A stretch of DNA of 64,000 nucleotides from Haliotis asinina (GCF_037392515.1 NC_090290.1:36481253-36545252), one strand, 5' to 3'. Counted from the first letter of the stretch, positions 32,334 to 43,475 are shown. The notes: generated from the sequence alone by a model not told the origin. Numbers and translations are program-made.

Positions 32334-35300
32334 GTAGGTGCTCTCATGTCACTTTCTAGTTTGTTTCATTGACTATAGGGCGGTGGGGTAGCCTTGTGTG
32401 TAAAGTACTTGCTTGTCACGCCGAAGACCCTGTTCGATTCCCCACATGGGTACAATGCATGAAGATAATTCCTGGTGTTTCCAGCCTTGATATTGCTGGA
32501 ACATTGCTAGAAGCAGCTTAAACCAACATTCACTCACTCACTCATTCATTGAATGTCTTGCAAGTCGGTTAGGATCACTGTTACAGTGTAAGTGCACAAC
32601 GAAAGAACATGTGGAAGGGGACACTGGCAAGACTGATTGTTGCCATCGCCCCCGTCTTCAGGATCGTTGGTGTCCTGTTCATTCATGACATGACGTCAAA
32701 GACTGTGTTTGTAGTAGAGGGTTTTGTCACTGTTAGTAAACAGTGAGAAACAATACATGTTTCCGCATGATATTTATACAGTAACATGTCTGTGTGACAC
32801 GGTACGCTGACATGTTTCACCATATCATGACACTACATTATACACACATGCTTTTGATTCTGGAACTGTATAGTAAATCCTTTCTCCTTCAGTGGAGTAT
32901 TTATGATACTGTAGAACGAATTATCAGTGCTGATATTTGAAAAAACAGTTCAGTCAGCTGGAGTAAATTGTGTGTGATATTCATAACTGTATGGCGAATA
33001 ACAGCTACAATATAATCCTTGATATGTTTTCTGTTCCTCAACGATTGAGGCAATGACTATGGATTTACCCAGCTTATAACAATATGCCATCAATATCACC
33101 TCGGGGGACACCAGGCATGGGCTTCACTCATTGTATATACTTTGGGAATCGAACCTGAGACGAGCGAATGCTTCAACTACTAAGCAACCATACAGCCCCC
33201 TTATCAATAAAGGTCCTGTCATTCAAGCAACAGTGGGCTATATTTGTAAAACTACTTGTTCAGCAATTGTAACAAGAAATTGAGTTCATTCCTGTATCGC
33301 CAGGCGACTAGGGCTGTAAAGGTGCATCAAAGTATAGATGGATTGCAATTGTTGAGTCTCCGATAGCAACTAATCGATAGAAGAAACAGAATACTGTCAA
33401 TGTATCAGTGACTGTGGGTAGTTTAGTAATTGACTTTCACTGATAAATGCACAGCGCAAAATGCAGAATGTTCGGTGCAGACTTGTGTTAACTGTTTACT
33501 CGGTCTCAATCTCAAGTTGCTTGTCAGTTATTAAGAGTGACTGAAACTACATCAACCTGTCTCCGTTTCGTATAAACTATACAATTATTTGGGAAATGAG
33601 AAAAGAGAGAAGAAAAACTATTGCAATAGTTGATTGCAACAGACTATCGCTATATCGCAATTGTATTTTGCAACAGACCATCGCTATATCGCAACTGTAT
33701 ATTGCAACAGACTATAGCTCTCTGCAATTGTATATTGCAACAGGCCATCGCTATATCGCAATTGTATATTGCAACAGACTTTCGCTATCGCAATGGTATA
33801 TTGCAACAGACTATCGCTATCGCTATCGCTATCGCTAATGAAATTGTTGTTTCTCTCTCAATAATCACCTACATAGGCTACCATACACATGTGCACATGA
33901 ATACACATTGTCACTGTGTTCGAACGCTGCTAATAGTTCGTTTCGCAGAGTTTTGTCCCTTTTCGTGGCAGGAAACTATGATCATGAGGGCGAAACCTAG
34001 TTTCGAATTATTGTATCAGGCTTGTAACAACAATACAGGTACATGTGAGTTAAACAGTTTTGTAAGCACCAGTGATCTGTAATATGTTCCACTTAAATTG
34101 TTTTGTTTCACAATTTATTCACTTTTTATGAATTCATATGTGTTCTCCGGTTTGATTAGTTCTTTTTATATAGCTATATGTCAGTATCAGTTTTGAATCG
34201 GACTATGTTCCTTACAATACTTACAGCACCATGCGACAAAAGGCCATACAAGGGGGACAACAGGAAGTTCGAACAATTCATCCCTGGGACAGGATGGAAG
34301 GTTATGTGGTGTGCTGTAGGTACAGCCTACTCTCAAGCTACTTGCGAATGCTCCATCCTCATCAAAAACGGTAAGTCTTGAACCATCCAACAGACGCAAC
34401 TCGCGCCTGACAGCCCAATAAGGACTTTTCCACCATGTTCAGTGCCCCTTCCGGCACATCTCTTTTTGAGTGAAGGAGTTTAGTTGTACGCCGCACTTGG
34501 CAATATTCCAGCTATATGGTGGCGGTCTGTAACTAATCAGTCCTAGACCAGACAATCCAGTGATGAGCATGAGCATCAATCTGCGCAGTTGGAAACCGTA
34601 GATATGTGACAACCATGTCAGCGAGCCTGACCATCAGATCCTGATAGAAACGAAAGGCATGGGTTACTGAAGGCCAGTGCTCTGACCCGGGCCTTCATGA
34701 ATCCATCTCTGTAGTGACAAATGTAGTCATGTGAATCGATATTTTAATGACGCTCATCATATAACATCACCTATACACAACACCATCTGTATTTCCAGAT
34801 GACCGAGTGAAGCCAGGCTATGGCTGGAAGTCGAAAGGCTATGGTAACGGTTATGACAATGGTAATGGAAACGGAAATGGAAATGACGACGATGATGGTG
34901 ATGATGATAGCTGGTTGTACGGTGGCGGCCGCCCAGAGCCATACCCAGAAGTTCCCTTCCCAGAGGGATTCCCTATCGGTGTGGTCGGAGGACCCCTACC
35001 CGGTCTCCTTAACTTCCTCTCTGGAGGAGGTGGCGGAGGAGCTGGAGATTGGGGAGATGATGATGATGATGATGATGACGACGATGATGACGATGATGAT
35101 GATGATGATGATGACGACGACGACGATGATGATGATGACGATGACTACGATAATGACGATGACGATGATGATGATGACGATGATGATGACGACGATGATG
35201 ATGACGATGATGACGATGGGGCAATCCTCAACCTTCTGTCAACAGTCGTCAGCCTCCTCACAAGCGTGCTCTCAGGTGGTGCTGGGGCCGGTGGTGCTGG

Positions 35301-36027
35301 TGGAGCCGGTGGTGCTGGTGGTGCCGGTGGAGCCGGTGGAGCTGGTGGTGTCGGTGGATTCGGTGGAGCTGGTTTCGGTGCAGGTGGAGCCGGTTTTGGT
35401 GCCGATGGAGACGATGGAGCCGGTTTTGGTGCTGGTGGAGCCGGTTTTGGTGCCGGTGGAGCTGGTTTCGGTGCCGGTGGAGCCGGTGGAGCTGGTTTCG
35501 GTGCCGGTGGAGCCGGTTTCGGTGCCGGTGGAGCCGGTGGAGTCGGTTTCGGTGCTGGTGGAGCTGGCGGAAGTGGTGGTGCAGGCGGCTTTGGATTTGG
35601 TTCAGCAAGTGCAAGAGCAAGCGCTGATGCAGCTGCCCGTGCATTCGGTGGTAGATTTGGTGGATTTGGATCCTCATCTGCTTCGGCTTCTGCTGACGCC
35701 TCAGCGTCTGCTAACATTGCCGCACTTCTAGGTGAGTTTGCCGAAGCCTCTGCTCGTGCAAGTGCTAGTGCTGCTGCAAACGCAGGTGCTGGTATCAATG
35801 GTGGTTTCGGCTCATCTAGCGCCTCCGCTGATGCATCTGCTTCCGCCAGGGGATTTGGATTTGGTGGCTCCAGGAGCTCTCGTGGTTCCCGGGGCTCTCG
35901 TGGCTCCCGGGGCTCTCGTGGTTCCCGCGGATCAAGTGGAAGTTTCAGATCTGGAGGATTCGGACGCTTTGGAGATGATGATGACTGGGGTTTCGATAAT
36001 GGCGACGACTGCGGTGATGGCGAAAAT

Positions 36028-36065
<38 letters not shown>

Positions 36066-36180
36066 TAATGGCAACGGCAATGGCAATGGCAATGGCAATG
36101 GGAACGGTAATGGAAACGGAAACGGCAACGGCAACGGCAACGGCAACGGTAACGGCAATGGCAATGGCAACGGTAATGGA

Positions 36181-36215
<35 letters not shown>

Positions 36216-36903
36216 TAACGGCAATGGCAATGGCAATGGTTACTTTGATGACGATGACTGGGATGACTTTGACTGGGATGATGATGACTGGAATGACAAT
36301 GGCAATGGTGACAATGGTGACGATGATGATTTCTGGGATGATTGGGATGACGATCGTTTCGATGACGATCGTTTCGATGACGATCGTTTTGATGACGATC
36401 GTTTTGATGACGATCGTTGGGATGATGATGACAACGATGACTGGGATGACGATGATCGTTGGGGTGATGATGACAACGATGACTGGGATGACGATGACCG
36501 TTGGGGAGATGATGACAACGACGATTGGGATGATGATGACCGTTGGGGAGATGATGACAACGACGATTGGGATGATGATGACCGTTGGGGAGACGACAAT
36601 GGTAACGGCAATGGCAATGGCAACGGCAATGGCAATGGCAACGGTGACGATGATGATGACAACGGAGGATACGCATTCCTCAGGAGAGCCCTTGCAAGAG
36701 CAAGTGCAAGAGCAAGAGCTGCGGCAAGTGCAGCGGGAAGGTCACGGGGAGGATCAGGCGGTTCAGGTGGTTCTGGCGGATCGGGTGGTTCAGCAAGAGC
36801 AAGAGCTAGGGCAAGAGCAAGGGCTTTTGCTAGTGCAAGGGCCTCCTCAGGCAACGGGGTGAACGGGGGCAATGGAAAGAAACGAAGCTACACCTCTTAT
36901 TGA
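32270..36903 (+). CDS. Secreted acidic, silk-like shell-matrix-type protein (770 aa, 3 coding exons)
   Basis: Joined 32270-32333, 34227-34370 and 34799-36903 (2313 nt, phases agree). Residues 1-18 (MKCFVPLACLLVAVTGYA) are a signal peptide, so the product enters the secretory path. Residues 22-70 hold four Cys (C24, WC, TCEC). Then come a Gly/Asn/Asp lead, an Asp block at 156-209 (52 of 54 Asp), a hydrophobic stretch (ILNLLSTVVSLLTSVL), a GGA/GGF block (about 230-335), Ser/Ala silk-like blocks (338-430), GSR repeats, 36 Asn-Gly pairs (479-550), RFDDD and 14-residue RWGDDDNDDWDDDD repeats, a second Asn-Gly run, GGS repeats and a basic RARA tail ending KKRSYTSY. Poly-Asp, Asn-Gly and Gly/Ala-silk blocks are each known from mollusc shell proteins (Aspein/Asprich, nacrein-type and MSI60-type). 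A role in calcium binding and matrix scaffolding is inferred. No known family covers the whole. Confidence 0.92.
32388..32550 (+). repeat. SINE A in shell-protein intron
   Basis: GGTGGGGTAGCCTTGTGTGT, CGAAGACCCTGTTCGATTCC, ATGGGTACAATGCATGAAG and ATTGCTGGAACATTGCTAGA then CACT units. Confidence 0.88.
33085..33200 (-). repeat. SINE A, reverse orientation, in shell-protein intron
   Basis: GGGGGACACCAGGCATGGGC, GGGAATCGAACCTGAGACGA and ATGCTTCAACTACTAAGCAA are the reverse body, B box and A box. Confidence 0.8.
33634..33840. repeat. 34-bp minisatellite, six units
   Basis: Units start TTGCAACAGACTATCGCTAT and end GCAATTGTAT; the last unit expands into (CGCTAT)n. The overlapping open frames are by-products. 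Confidence 0.92.
34227..34370 (+). CDS. Shell-protein gene, four-cysteine exon
   Basis: Encodes PPCDKRPYKGDNRKFEQF, IPGTGWKVMWCAVGTAYSQA and TCECSILIKN. Phase 1 on both sides, so it is a symmetric, shuffle-competent module. I do not recognise the domain. Confidence 0.88.
34466..34700 (-). repeat. SINE B, reverse orientation, in shell-protein intron
   Basis: GAGTTTAGTTGTACGCCGCA, TATATGGTGGCGGTCTGTAA, GAGCATCAATCTGCGCAGTT and GACCCGGGCCTTCATGA; it starts 95 bp after the donor of the Cys exon and ends 99 bp before the repetitive exon. Confidence 0.9.
34799..36903 (+). CDS. Shell-protein gene, 2.1-kb repetitive terminal exon
   Basis: Acceptor TTTCCAG; 701 codons ending in TGA. All low-complexity blocks are here. 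GAT/GAC, GGT/GGA/GGC and AAT/AAC are mixed irregularly in the runs, so the amino-acid pattern is kept while codons vary. Long open frames in the other frames (for example the PLPL frame at 36236-35145) mirror the repeats. Confidence 0.93.
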
Positions 36904-37037
36904 AAACATAGAACATTTAATTCCAAATGAGGATCCAAGCGGGTAGACTGGTTGTCAAGGTATGATCATACGTATGGTGGTTCACTTTGGTTCCTCACAG
37001 GCTGTGGAAAGCAGACATCATTTTCCATTTCTTGTGA

Positions 37038-37097
37038 AATAAAACAACTGTGTATATTCTGTCATAGTGACTGTACGCTGAAACAAAAAAAAATAAA
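37038..37097 (+). terminator. Candidate polyadenylation signals of the shell-protein gene
   Basis: AATAAA at 37038-37043 and at 37092-37097, 135-190 bp after the stop. Confidence 0.6.
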
Positions 37098-37541
37098 CTT
37101 TTGTCTATATTTTCAATTCAGTTTCTCATTTTTACCACACATTTTATGAAGTATCCACCTGCACTTTACGTGGAATATGAGTTGTAGTTGAATTAAAATT
37201 AAAACCCTTTAAACTCATTTTACTGAAAATGAAACATTATGCTGTCGACTCGATGTTTCTTCAAAATCCATGTTCAGCATATTCTGACCCAATATGACAT
37301 GGCCATGAGAATACGGCAATATGGTGCTTATACTGACCTTACATAATTTGATAATTCATGATCATTTCATTTATTTCGGGACGTCCCAGGAGGCAGAAGT
37401 ATTGGTCCTATTTCGCAAATACTGTTCAGATATGCAAACTGAAGCAGAGGAATTTCACTAAGACGTTCAACTTGAGCTTCAGAAATATTGATCATCTCAA
37501 GTCGTTCAGTAACGTTCAAGTACCCAATTCATTTACATATA

Positions 37542-38840
37542 CAGTGTTCCCAGAAATTATTGAGAAAATCTTTGTTGTTTTTTTCTAATGATGCTAAGAT
37601 TTTAAAAAGGGCTTTCACTATGCACTAAGCATACTAAATAAGGGAGACAACTCTTGAAGGCTTAGAAGGCAGCTCATTACGTCAAGAGTTATCTCCCTTG
37701 TCTGAGCAGACGGCTTCCTGTGTTGACATGGCAGAATTTACAGCAAGAGAGAAAAGAAAGCTCATTCTAGATGATTTTGAAAGGGGTGAGGCTGATGCTA
37801 AAGTGTTAGCTTGTAGACATGGTATTCCTCTGTCTACAGTAAACAGAACTTTGAAGAATATTCAAACAGGAACCGGGAAAGAGCACAAAGCAGGGGCAGG
37901 TCGGCCTAGGAAATTCAGTGTTGTGGATCGCCGAAGACTTGGGCAGATTGCGAGTAGGGGCAAATTGAAAAGTGTTGAGAACATCAGAAATGAAATGATT
38001 AGCAGAGGAAGTCCTCAGGTATGCAATGAAACAGTTAGGCAGGAATTACAGAGACTTAATTGGGTGAAAAAACGTGGAATTCCCTCGCCGTTGATGAAAG
38101 ATGCACAAAAGGAAAAACGTTTAAACTGGTGTCGGGCTCATGAAAATCAAGATTGGGATAATGTTTTCTTTTCAGATGAAAGTTCTGTTTGGCTTTTCCC
38201 TAATTGTGTAAAGATTTGGACCAAAGATACTGTCAAACCTATCTACCAGCGACCAAAACATAGCCCGAAGTTTCACATGTGGGGTGGCATATCGGCTCGC
38301 GGAGTGACGCCATTGTGTGTTTTCACGGGAAACTTGACAAAAGAAAGATACGTTGACATTCTAAATGGTCACCTTCTTCCGACAGCACAAACATAGTATG
38401 AAGATGATTGGATTTCCCAGCATGATAATGACCCAAAACACACTGCGCGCTACACAAAACAGTGGTTGTCGGGCGAAAATGTTCAAGTTTTAGACTGGCC
38501 CAGTTACAGCCCAGACCTAAACCCAATTGAGAATGTGTGGGGAGTCATGAAGGGCAGAATAAACCAAAAGGGACTGAGAAATATTGAAGATATGAAGGCC
38601 GAGGTGGTCCAATATTGGGATACCCTGTCACACGATTACCTACAAACTTTGATGGGTAGTGTGCCTAGGCGTATTCAGGCATGCATTGCTGAGCGAGGGG
38701 GTCTAACAAAGTACTAAAACAAGACTGAGACTGTAAAAGGATGATGTTTTAACATGTTTATGTAAGTAAAACGCCAGAAGTTAATAAACGTAATGAGTTA
38801 CATGACGCAACATGATTCTCAATAATTTCTGGGAATACTA
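37542..38840 (+). mobile_element. Second Tc1-like transposon
   Basis: About 25-bp terminal inverted repeats beginning CAGTGTTCCCAGAAATTATT (left) and TAGTATTCCCAGAAATTATT (right, other strand), flanked by TA at 37540-37541 and 38841-38842. It lies just downstream of the shell-protein gene and shares the AAATTATTGAGAA inner terminal motif with the element at 6295. Confidence 0.93.
37728..38717 (+). pseudogene. Tc1-like transposase with one nonsense codon
   Basis: From MAEFTAREKRKLILDDFERG, homologous along its length to the transposase at 7398-6418: GRPRKFS linker, FSDESSVWLFP, HDNDPKHTARY and NPIENVWGVMK, ending KY at 38717. A TAG at 38394-38396 splits it in the same frame; no frameshift was found. 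The upstream M at 37698 gives a longer reading, but homology favours 37728. Confidence 0.9.
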
Positions 38841-38842
38841 TA

Positions 38843-39895
38843 CCACTGCGTCGTGACTTTCACACAACCCTATACATACATATATACCATTAAAAAAAAG
38901 TAGGGGATATTCCATTTTGCGATCATATCACTAGCAAAAGCCATACACAAGAGAAAAAGTCATACATGCCTGTACAGATGAAGCATTTCGGAAAGATAAG
39001 AGTTTATTGTAACATGTTCCCTTAATTTCTTTTCATCGTATGTTGGTTTGGCGTCATCGTTTGCATTTTACAATCTTGTAAATCCAATATTCCTTAATGG
39101 TATGTATTCAGATTAGCATATACAATATACACAGCAGAACTGTGACTTTATTTTCCCAATGTCCCCTTTATTTTTGTGATGAAATATCTCGGTATCGTAA
39201 ACATGTGGTGTCTTCATTTCGCAGACCCTGCTTTAAACCCGTGTTATAACACACAAAGAATGCATTGCATTCTTTGTGTGCAATATTTACCAGAGTATTC
39301 TTTATATCACACAGGTGCTCCTGACTGCCATTATTATTACGAAACCACATCTTAAAGCAGACACGCTCAAACTTGCCTTGGCTTGACAGGTGATCTATTT
39401 CACTTCCTCGTGTTTGGGGTCAGCAGCACCTAACACTGTTCATTGGAGCACAACACATCTGTAAACAATATTCGCATATGCACTCAGCCCAACTTGAGAA
39501 TTCCGCGTGTTAAAAGCAACATGATATTTGAATGAAGTTTCTGCCAGTATGAATAGAGAAAATCACCTGAGTGTCTTTTTATATCAAATACATAACCACG
39601 GACTGAAAATGTTGCTAATATCTTTTTTTTTATCAGTGACTGCGGATATATGATATTTGATTTTAGAAGACACGAGGGTGCGATTGAATTTATCTCAAAC
39701 ATCGATCACTCTTCATTAGTCTTCAAGGAAAATGTCAGTCTGGACACTGAACTACAATTAGACTTGCAATGCAGCGATGTCATATCATTGTGACGTCATC
39801 AGGATTTCACGTTATAGTATTATGAATCATGTAAATGATAAAGCATTGAACAAAATCTGCTGGCAAGATATCTCACCGGAGGTGTATGAGTATAG
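38843..39895. other. Intergenic; one 31-bp perfect palindrome at 39250-39280
   Basis: CACACAAAGAATGCA, a single T, then its exact reverse complement. No gene seen in the rest. Confidence 0.6.
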
Positions 39896-39925
39896 TTGAC
39901 AAATGTTGTATATTGGCGTCTGCTG

Positions 39926-40084
39926 GACATCAGCGGGTATAGAGTTCTCTGTCTACAGGACGTCGATATGTACAGAGGTCCCTGTCTAATGGACATCGAT
40001 GTATATAGAGTTCACATTCTCTTGGACGTCGGGGGTAAGAGGGTTCCCTCTCTTTTGGGCATGGGCGGTTGTGGAGCTCCTTGC
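39926..40084 (+). repeat. 33-bp tandem repeat, about five units, open in frame
   Basis: Units starting GACATCAGCGGGTATAGAGT, GACGTCGATATGTACAGAGG and so on at 33-bp steps; translate as 11-residue repeats DISGYRVLCLQ, DVDMYRGPCLM, DIDVYRVHILL, DVGGKRVPSLL. The open frame runs 39896-40087 from an ATG, with no further gene evidence. Confidence 0.8.
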
Positions 40085-40087
40085 TAA

Positions 40088-41347
40088 GAATCGTTGAGGG
40101 CAAATAAAGTCAGTTCAAAACTTAGTAGTGCCTTGTGATGTCAAGATATCAGCAAGGCACAAAAAGTGCAAGAAAACTAGGTAAGGTATTGTGCGAGAAT
40201 TTGGGAAGATATGACAAATTAAGGGATCACATGAAAGGACAGGGGTTCCTTATTTTTTCCCAAGGTCTCTTCACAAGCTATGTATCGACTACCATTTTTA
40301 CGAGACCTGGCAACAAATAGGGGAACATGTGATGCCGTATTTTTTCTTCCCTCAGTGTAGTTCGAGATTTACTGTCCTGACGAGCCCGAACGACCATATA
40401 CGACTGAAGATAATCATCATATCAGACAAACACAGATATTCTTCGCCAGTGCATCAATTTATTGTTTCATGAAAACGATTATTTGATAGAAGTCTTGTAG
40501 CTTCTGTTGCGTTCTCATTTGTACCAACTGGCCTCGAAACAAAACTAAGGTAACTTGGTATTATCCAAGACTATCATTCAGAGATAGCTCTTCATACTTT
40601 CACAATTTGTTATGAGTATTATGTACAACATTATATATATATATATATATATATATGAACTATATGTATTATGGAGAGGCATTAATATGAGCTGTTTAGA
40701 CTCGTTCTCCAATCCTTCTAGTTAACGAATCTACGGAGTTAACTCTACATTTCTTGGTGTCAGAAACATCGTATTTTTCAGTAAATAACACCTTTGTTGT
40801 GTCGCTTGTATATACTCGGGTATATTGTGAATCGTCCCATCCCATTCAAACAACCTGATCGACTACTATGAAAAATACCATTCTGTATTTCGGCGGCACG
40901 GACAATTCCGAACGACGTCCAAGGTGCATTATAATAAACCACCCATCCTCACTTCCATGCATGTAAGGTTTCCTGTATCTTAGTTGTTTCAGTCATGGGA
41001 CAATTTTTATGACAACAGATATATAGCTGGAACATGAAGCCCTTGCCTAGCGTTTCCTGGATGGAACGATGCCGGTTGATATGATTAGGTCAAACCGAGA
41101 GACAATACCCAGCTGGTGTTGGTGCATGAACAGAATATTTCCGATACGATATTGTAACTACTTGGGGTGTAGTCATGCGACATGAATATATTTGCATGCG
41201 GTGATTATTAAGTATGTCAAGTCTGTTTAATACCATCATAGGCATGGATAAACTACTAAACTGTGCATTTTGAAAAGAAGAATACTTTGATTATATGAAA
41301 GGAAACTTTTAACGAATTGTCTAAGTTAATACATTACCTTACAATGT
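40088..41347. other. Intergenic; (AT)n at 40630-40657
   Basis: A short TATATA tract; nothing else supported. Confidence 0.5.
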
Positions 41348-41360
41348 TCTCTGTTAATAC

Positions 41361-41540
41361 TCGGGTGGTCAGGCTCGCTGACTTGGTTGACGCATGTCAT
41401 CGGTTCCCAATTGCGCAGATCGATGCTCATGTTGTTGATCACTGGATTGTCTGGTCCAGACTCGATTATTTACAGACCGCAACCATATAGCTGTAATATT
41501 GCTGAGTGCGGCGTAAAACTAAACTCACTCACTCACTCAC
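41361..41540 (+). repeat. SINE B, 5' truncated, with perfect target-site duplication
   Basis: Starts inside the family at TCGGGTGGTCAGGCTCGCTG and ends in CACT units. Flanked by TCTCTGTTAATAC at 41348-41360 and 41541-41553. Confidence 0.93.
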
Positions 41541-41639
41541 TCTCTGTTAATACCTTCCTAGAGTCATCATCTTCTGGTGTTGCTTAAAGCATGTAGTGGA
41601 TGGGCCCCAAAAGACGTGTATTGCCCATACGTCGGAGTG

Positions 41640-41895
41640 AGTGGGTGAGTAAAGACTTTAGATCACATTGGCAGCATTTCCGCCATATCATGACTATGAC
41701 TATATATTCATATTTATTATAGGATGAGTATAAAAACCTGTCACGGAAGGACTGTAAAACAACTAGACTATCACAGACACAATATGAAAAACTAGCAATG
41801 AAATTTAAACCATTTTGACAAGACATGACACGAGGATGTTGAAACTGCTTGTAGACAGCCAACAACTGAAGGCACTTATAATGTCTTTGCTTCCA
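41640..41895 (+). repeat. Dispersed repeat family D, copy 1
   Basis: CACATTGGCAGCATTTCCGC, AACAACTAGACTATCACAGA and the following AAACTAGCAATGAAATTTAA run parallel to 59148-59400. Confidence 0.6.
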
Positions 41896-42821
41896 ACCAG
41901 GATGGACACTAGTTACTGTAACAAAATGCTTTCAGCCGCTTGTGATTTATGAAAAAAAGAGTCACATTTTAAAATAACAGAAATACTCAGTTTGGAAATT
42001 CTGGTAAGCTTAAATTTAACTTGGTACGTTTTTGAATTTACGTACCCTCGCAGGAGGACAATAGTTTTACGATATTTTAACCAGTTTGAGGGAAGAGTGA
42101 CTAAAATCGCAGTTGCTAATTTATGCTACCATGTTTAAAATACCATTTATCCATTACCATGTTATTCAACAATACCATGTTATTTAAAAATTATTTATTT
42201 CCTTTAAAATTCAATAATCAAATGATAATTAACATTATTGAAATATCTTCAACTGTTGACCGACATTTAATTAGCTATCCTCAAAGGCAAAGTAGGTAAG
42301 GACAAGGAAGGTATGGCGATGAAAAAAACATTCGTCAAACGTGTTACGTATTTATCTTTCCTAGAAACATTTTACGGATGCTTTTCTGTACTTTTGAAAG
42401 GCATATTAAATTGCATCCATTTCACAACGCATTTTATGGCAAATACTTTTTCTGAATTACTGATTTCGTTGGTAATTAACGAGCATTGTTCATTCCTTTT
42501 GCACTTAAATCAAGCGAGTCTTAGTATCTAACTAATCCATTTACAGCTTGGGACTGATCTCCAATGTAATACAGTAAAGGACAAATTGTCCCAGTATATC
42601 AACAAGAAAATTATGAAGGATTGTTATCCTTGCATTAACATTCCATGCAATTTACTTTTGAGAAGAGGTTCAGCATTTCAGTGAAACACATTGACGCATC
42701 TTGTGGAGGCTCTAGCTCTAGAATATGGATAGATGATCCGACGTGGAATGAACAGAAGTTCTAGTGGTGTTTCGTATAACAAACAGAATAGTCCACAAGT
42801 CCGTACCCATGTACCTTATCT
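41896..42821. other. Intergenic, no feature seen
   Basis: A 72-codon open frame at 42313-42531 lacks any recognisable motif. Confidence 0.5.
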
Positions 42822-43015
42822 TCCTCGTCAGTATCTTCCTTGCCCTTGTCCGTATCTTCCTTGCCCTTGTCCTTATCTTCCTAGCCCTTGTCCGTATCTT
42901 CTTTGCTCTTGTTCTTATTTTTCTTCCCCTTGTTCATATCTTCCTTGCCCTTGTCCTTATCTTCCTTGCCCTGTCCTTTATCTTCCTTGCCTTTGTGTTT
43001 ATCTTCTTTTTCGGT
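42822..43015. repeat. 21-bp minisatellite, about nine units
   Basis: Units around TATCTTCCTTGCCCTTGTCC. Being a multiple of three it is open in several frames: Lys/Asp-rich (GKEDKDK) on the minus strand, Pro/Cys/Tyr or Leu/Ile/Phe on the plus. Confidence 0.92.
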
Positions 43016-43311
43016 GAAAATGTCTATAATGAGCCCATTATAAAAAGAAGATTGGTTGTCGTTTGGGTTTGTCCTAACCGTAGTTTGCTGCAGCAGTATC
43101 ACATATTTGTAGGCCTGTGTGGGCAGACATAGTCATTTACATATGTGTGATGCAGTAGGGCGTGATTGGAATCTGCTTGAAGTCCCAACAAACAAACAGA
43201 TCGGCATCAGTAGCCTAATACGATCATGGCTGACTTTAAACATAACACACCAGTACCATTTTCAACAAAACGATATTACATATATTATGATTTTAAAACT
43301 ATAAGAGGCGG

Positions 43312-43475
43312 TGTGGCAGCCTCGGGCTAAGCGTTCCCTCGCAACGCAGAAGACCCGATGTCCATTCTTCACATGGGCACAGTGTGTGAAGCCCGCCTCT
43401 GCTGTTACGGCCAAGGTATTGCTGGAATATCGCTTAAAGGCGGTGTAAAACTAAACTCACTCACTCACTCACTCG
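43312..43475 (+). repeat. SINE A
   Basis: GCAGCCTCGGGCTAAGCG, ACATGGGCACAGTGTGTGAA, ATTGCTGGAATATCGCTTAA and GGTGTAAAACTAAACTCACT; the B box is changed (ACCCGATGTCCATTCTTC). Confidence 0.88.

Noticed and set aside
35145..36236. 363-codon minus-strand frame rich in Pro-Leu and Ala-Pro, and long frames in the other phases of 34807-36903
   Set aside because: They mirror the Asn-Gly, Gly-Ala and Asp repeats of the plus-strand gene, which alone has signal peptide, splice sites and polyadenylation signals.
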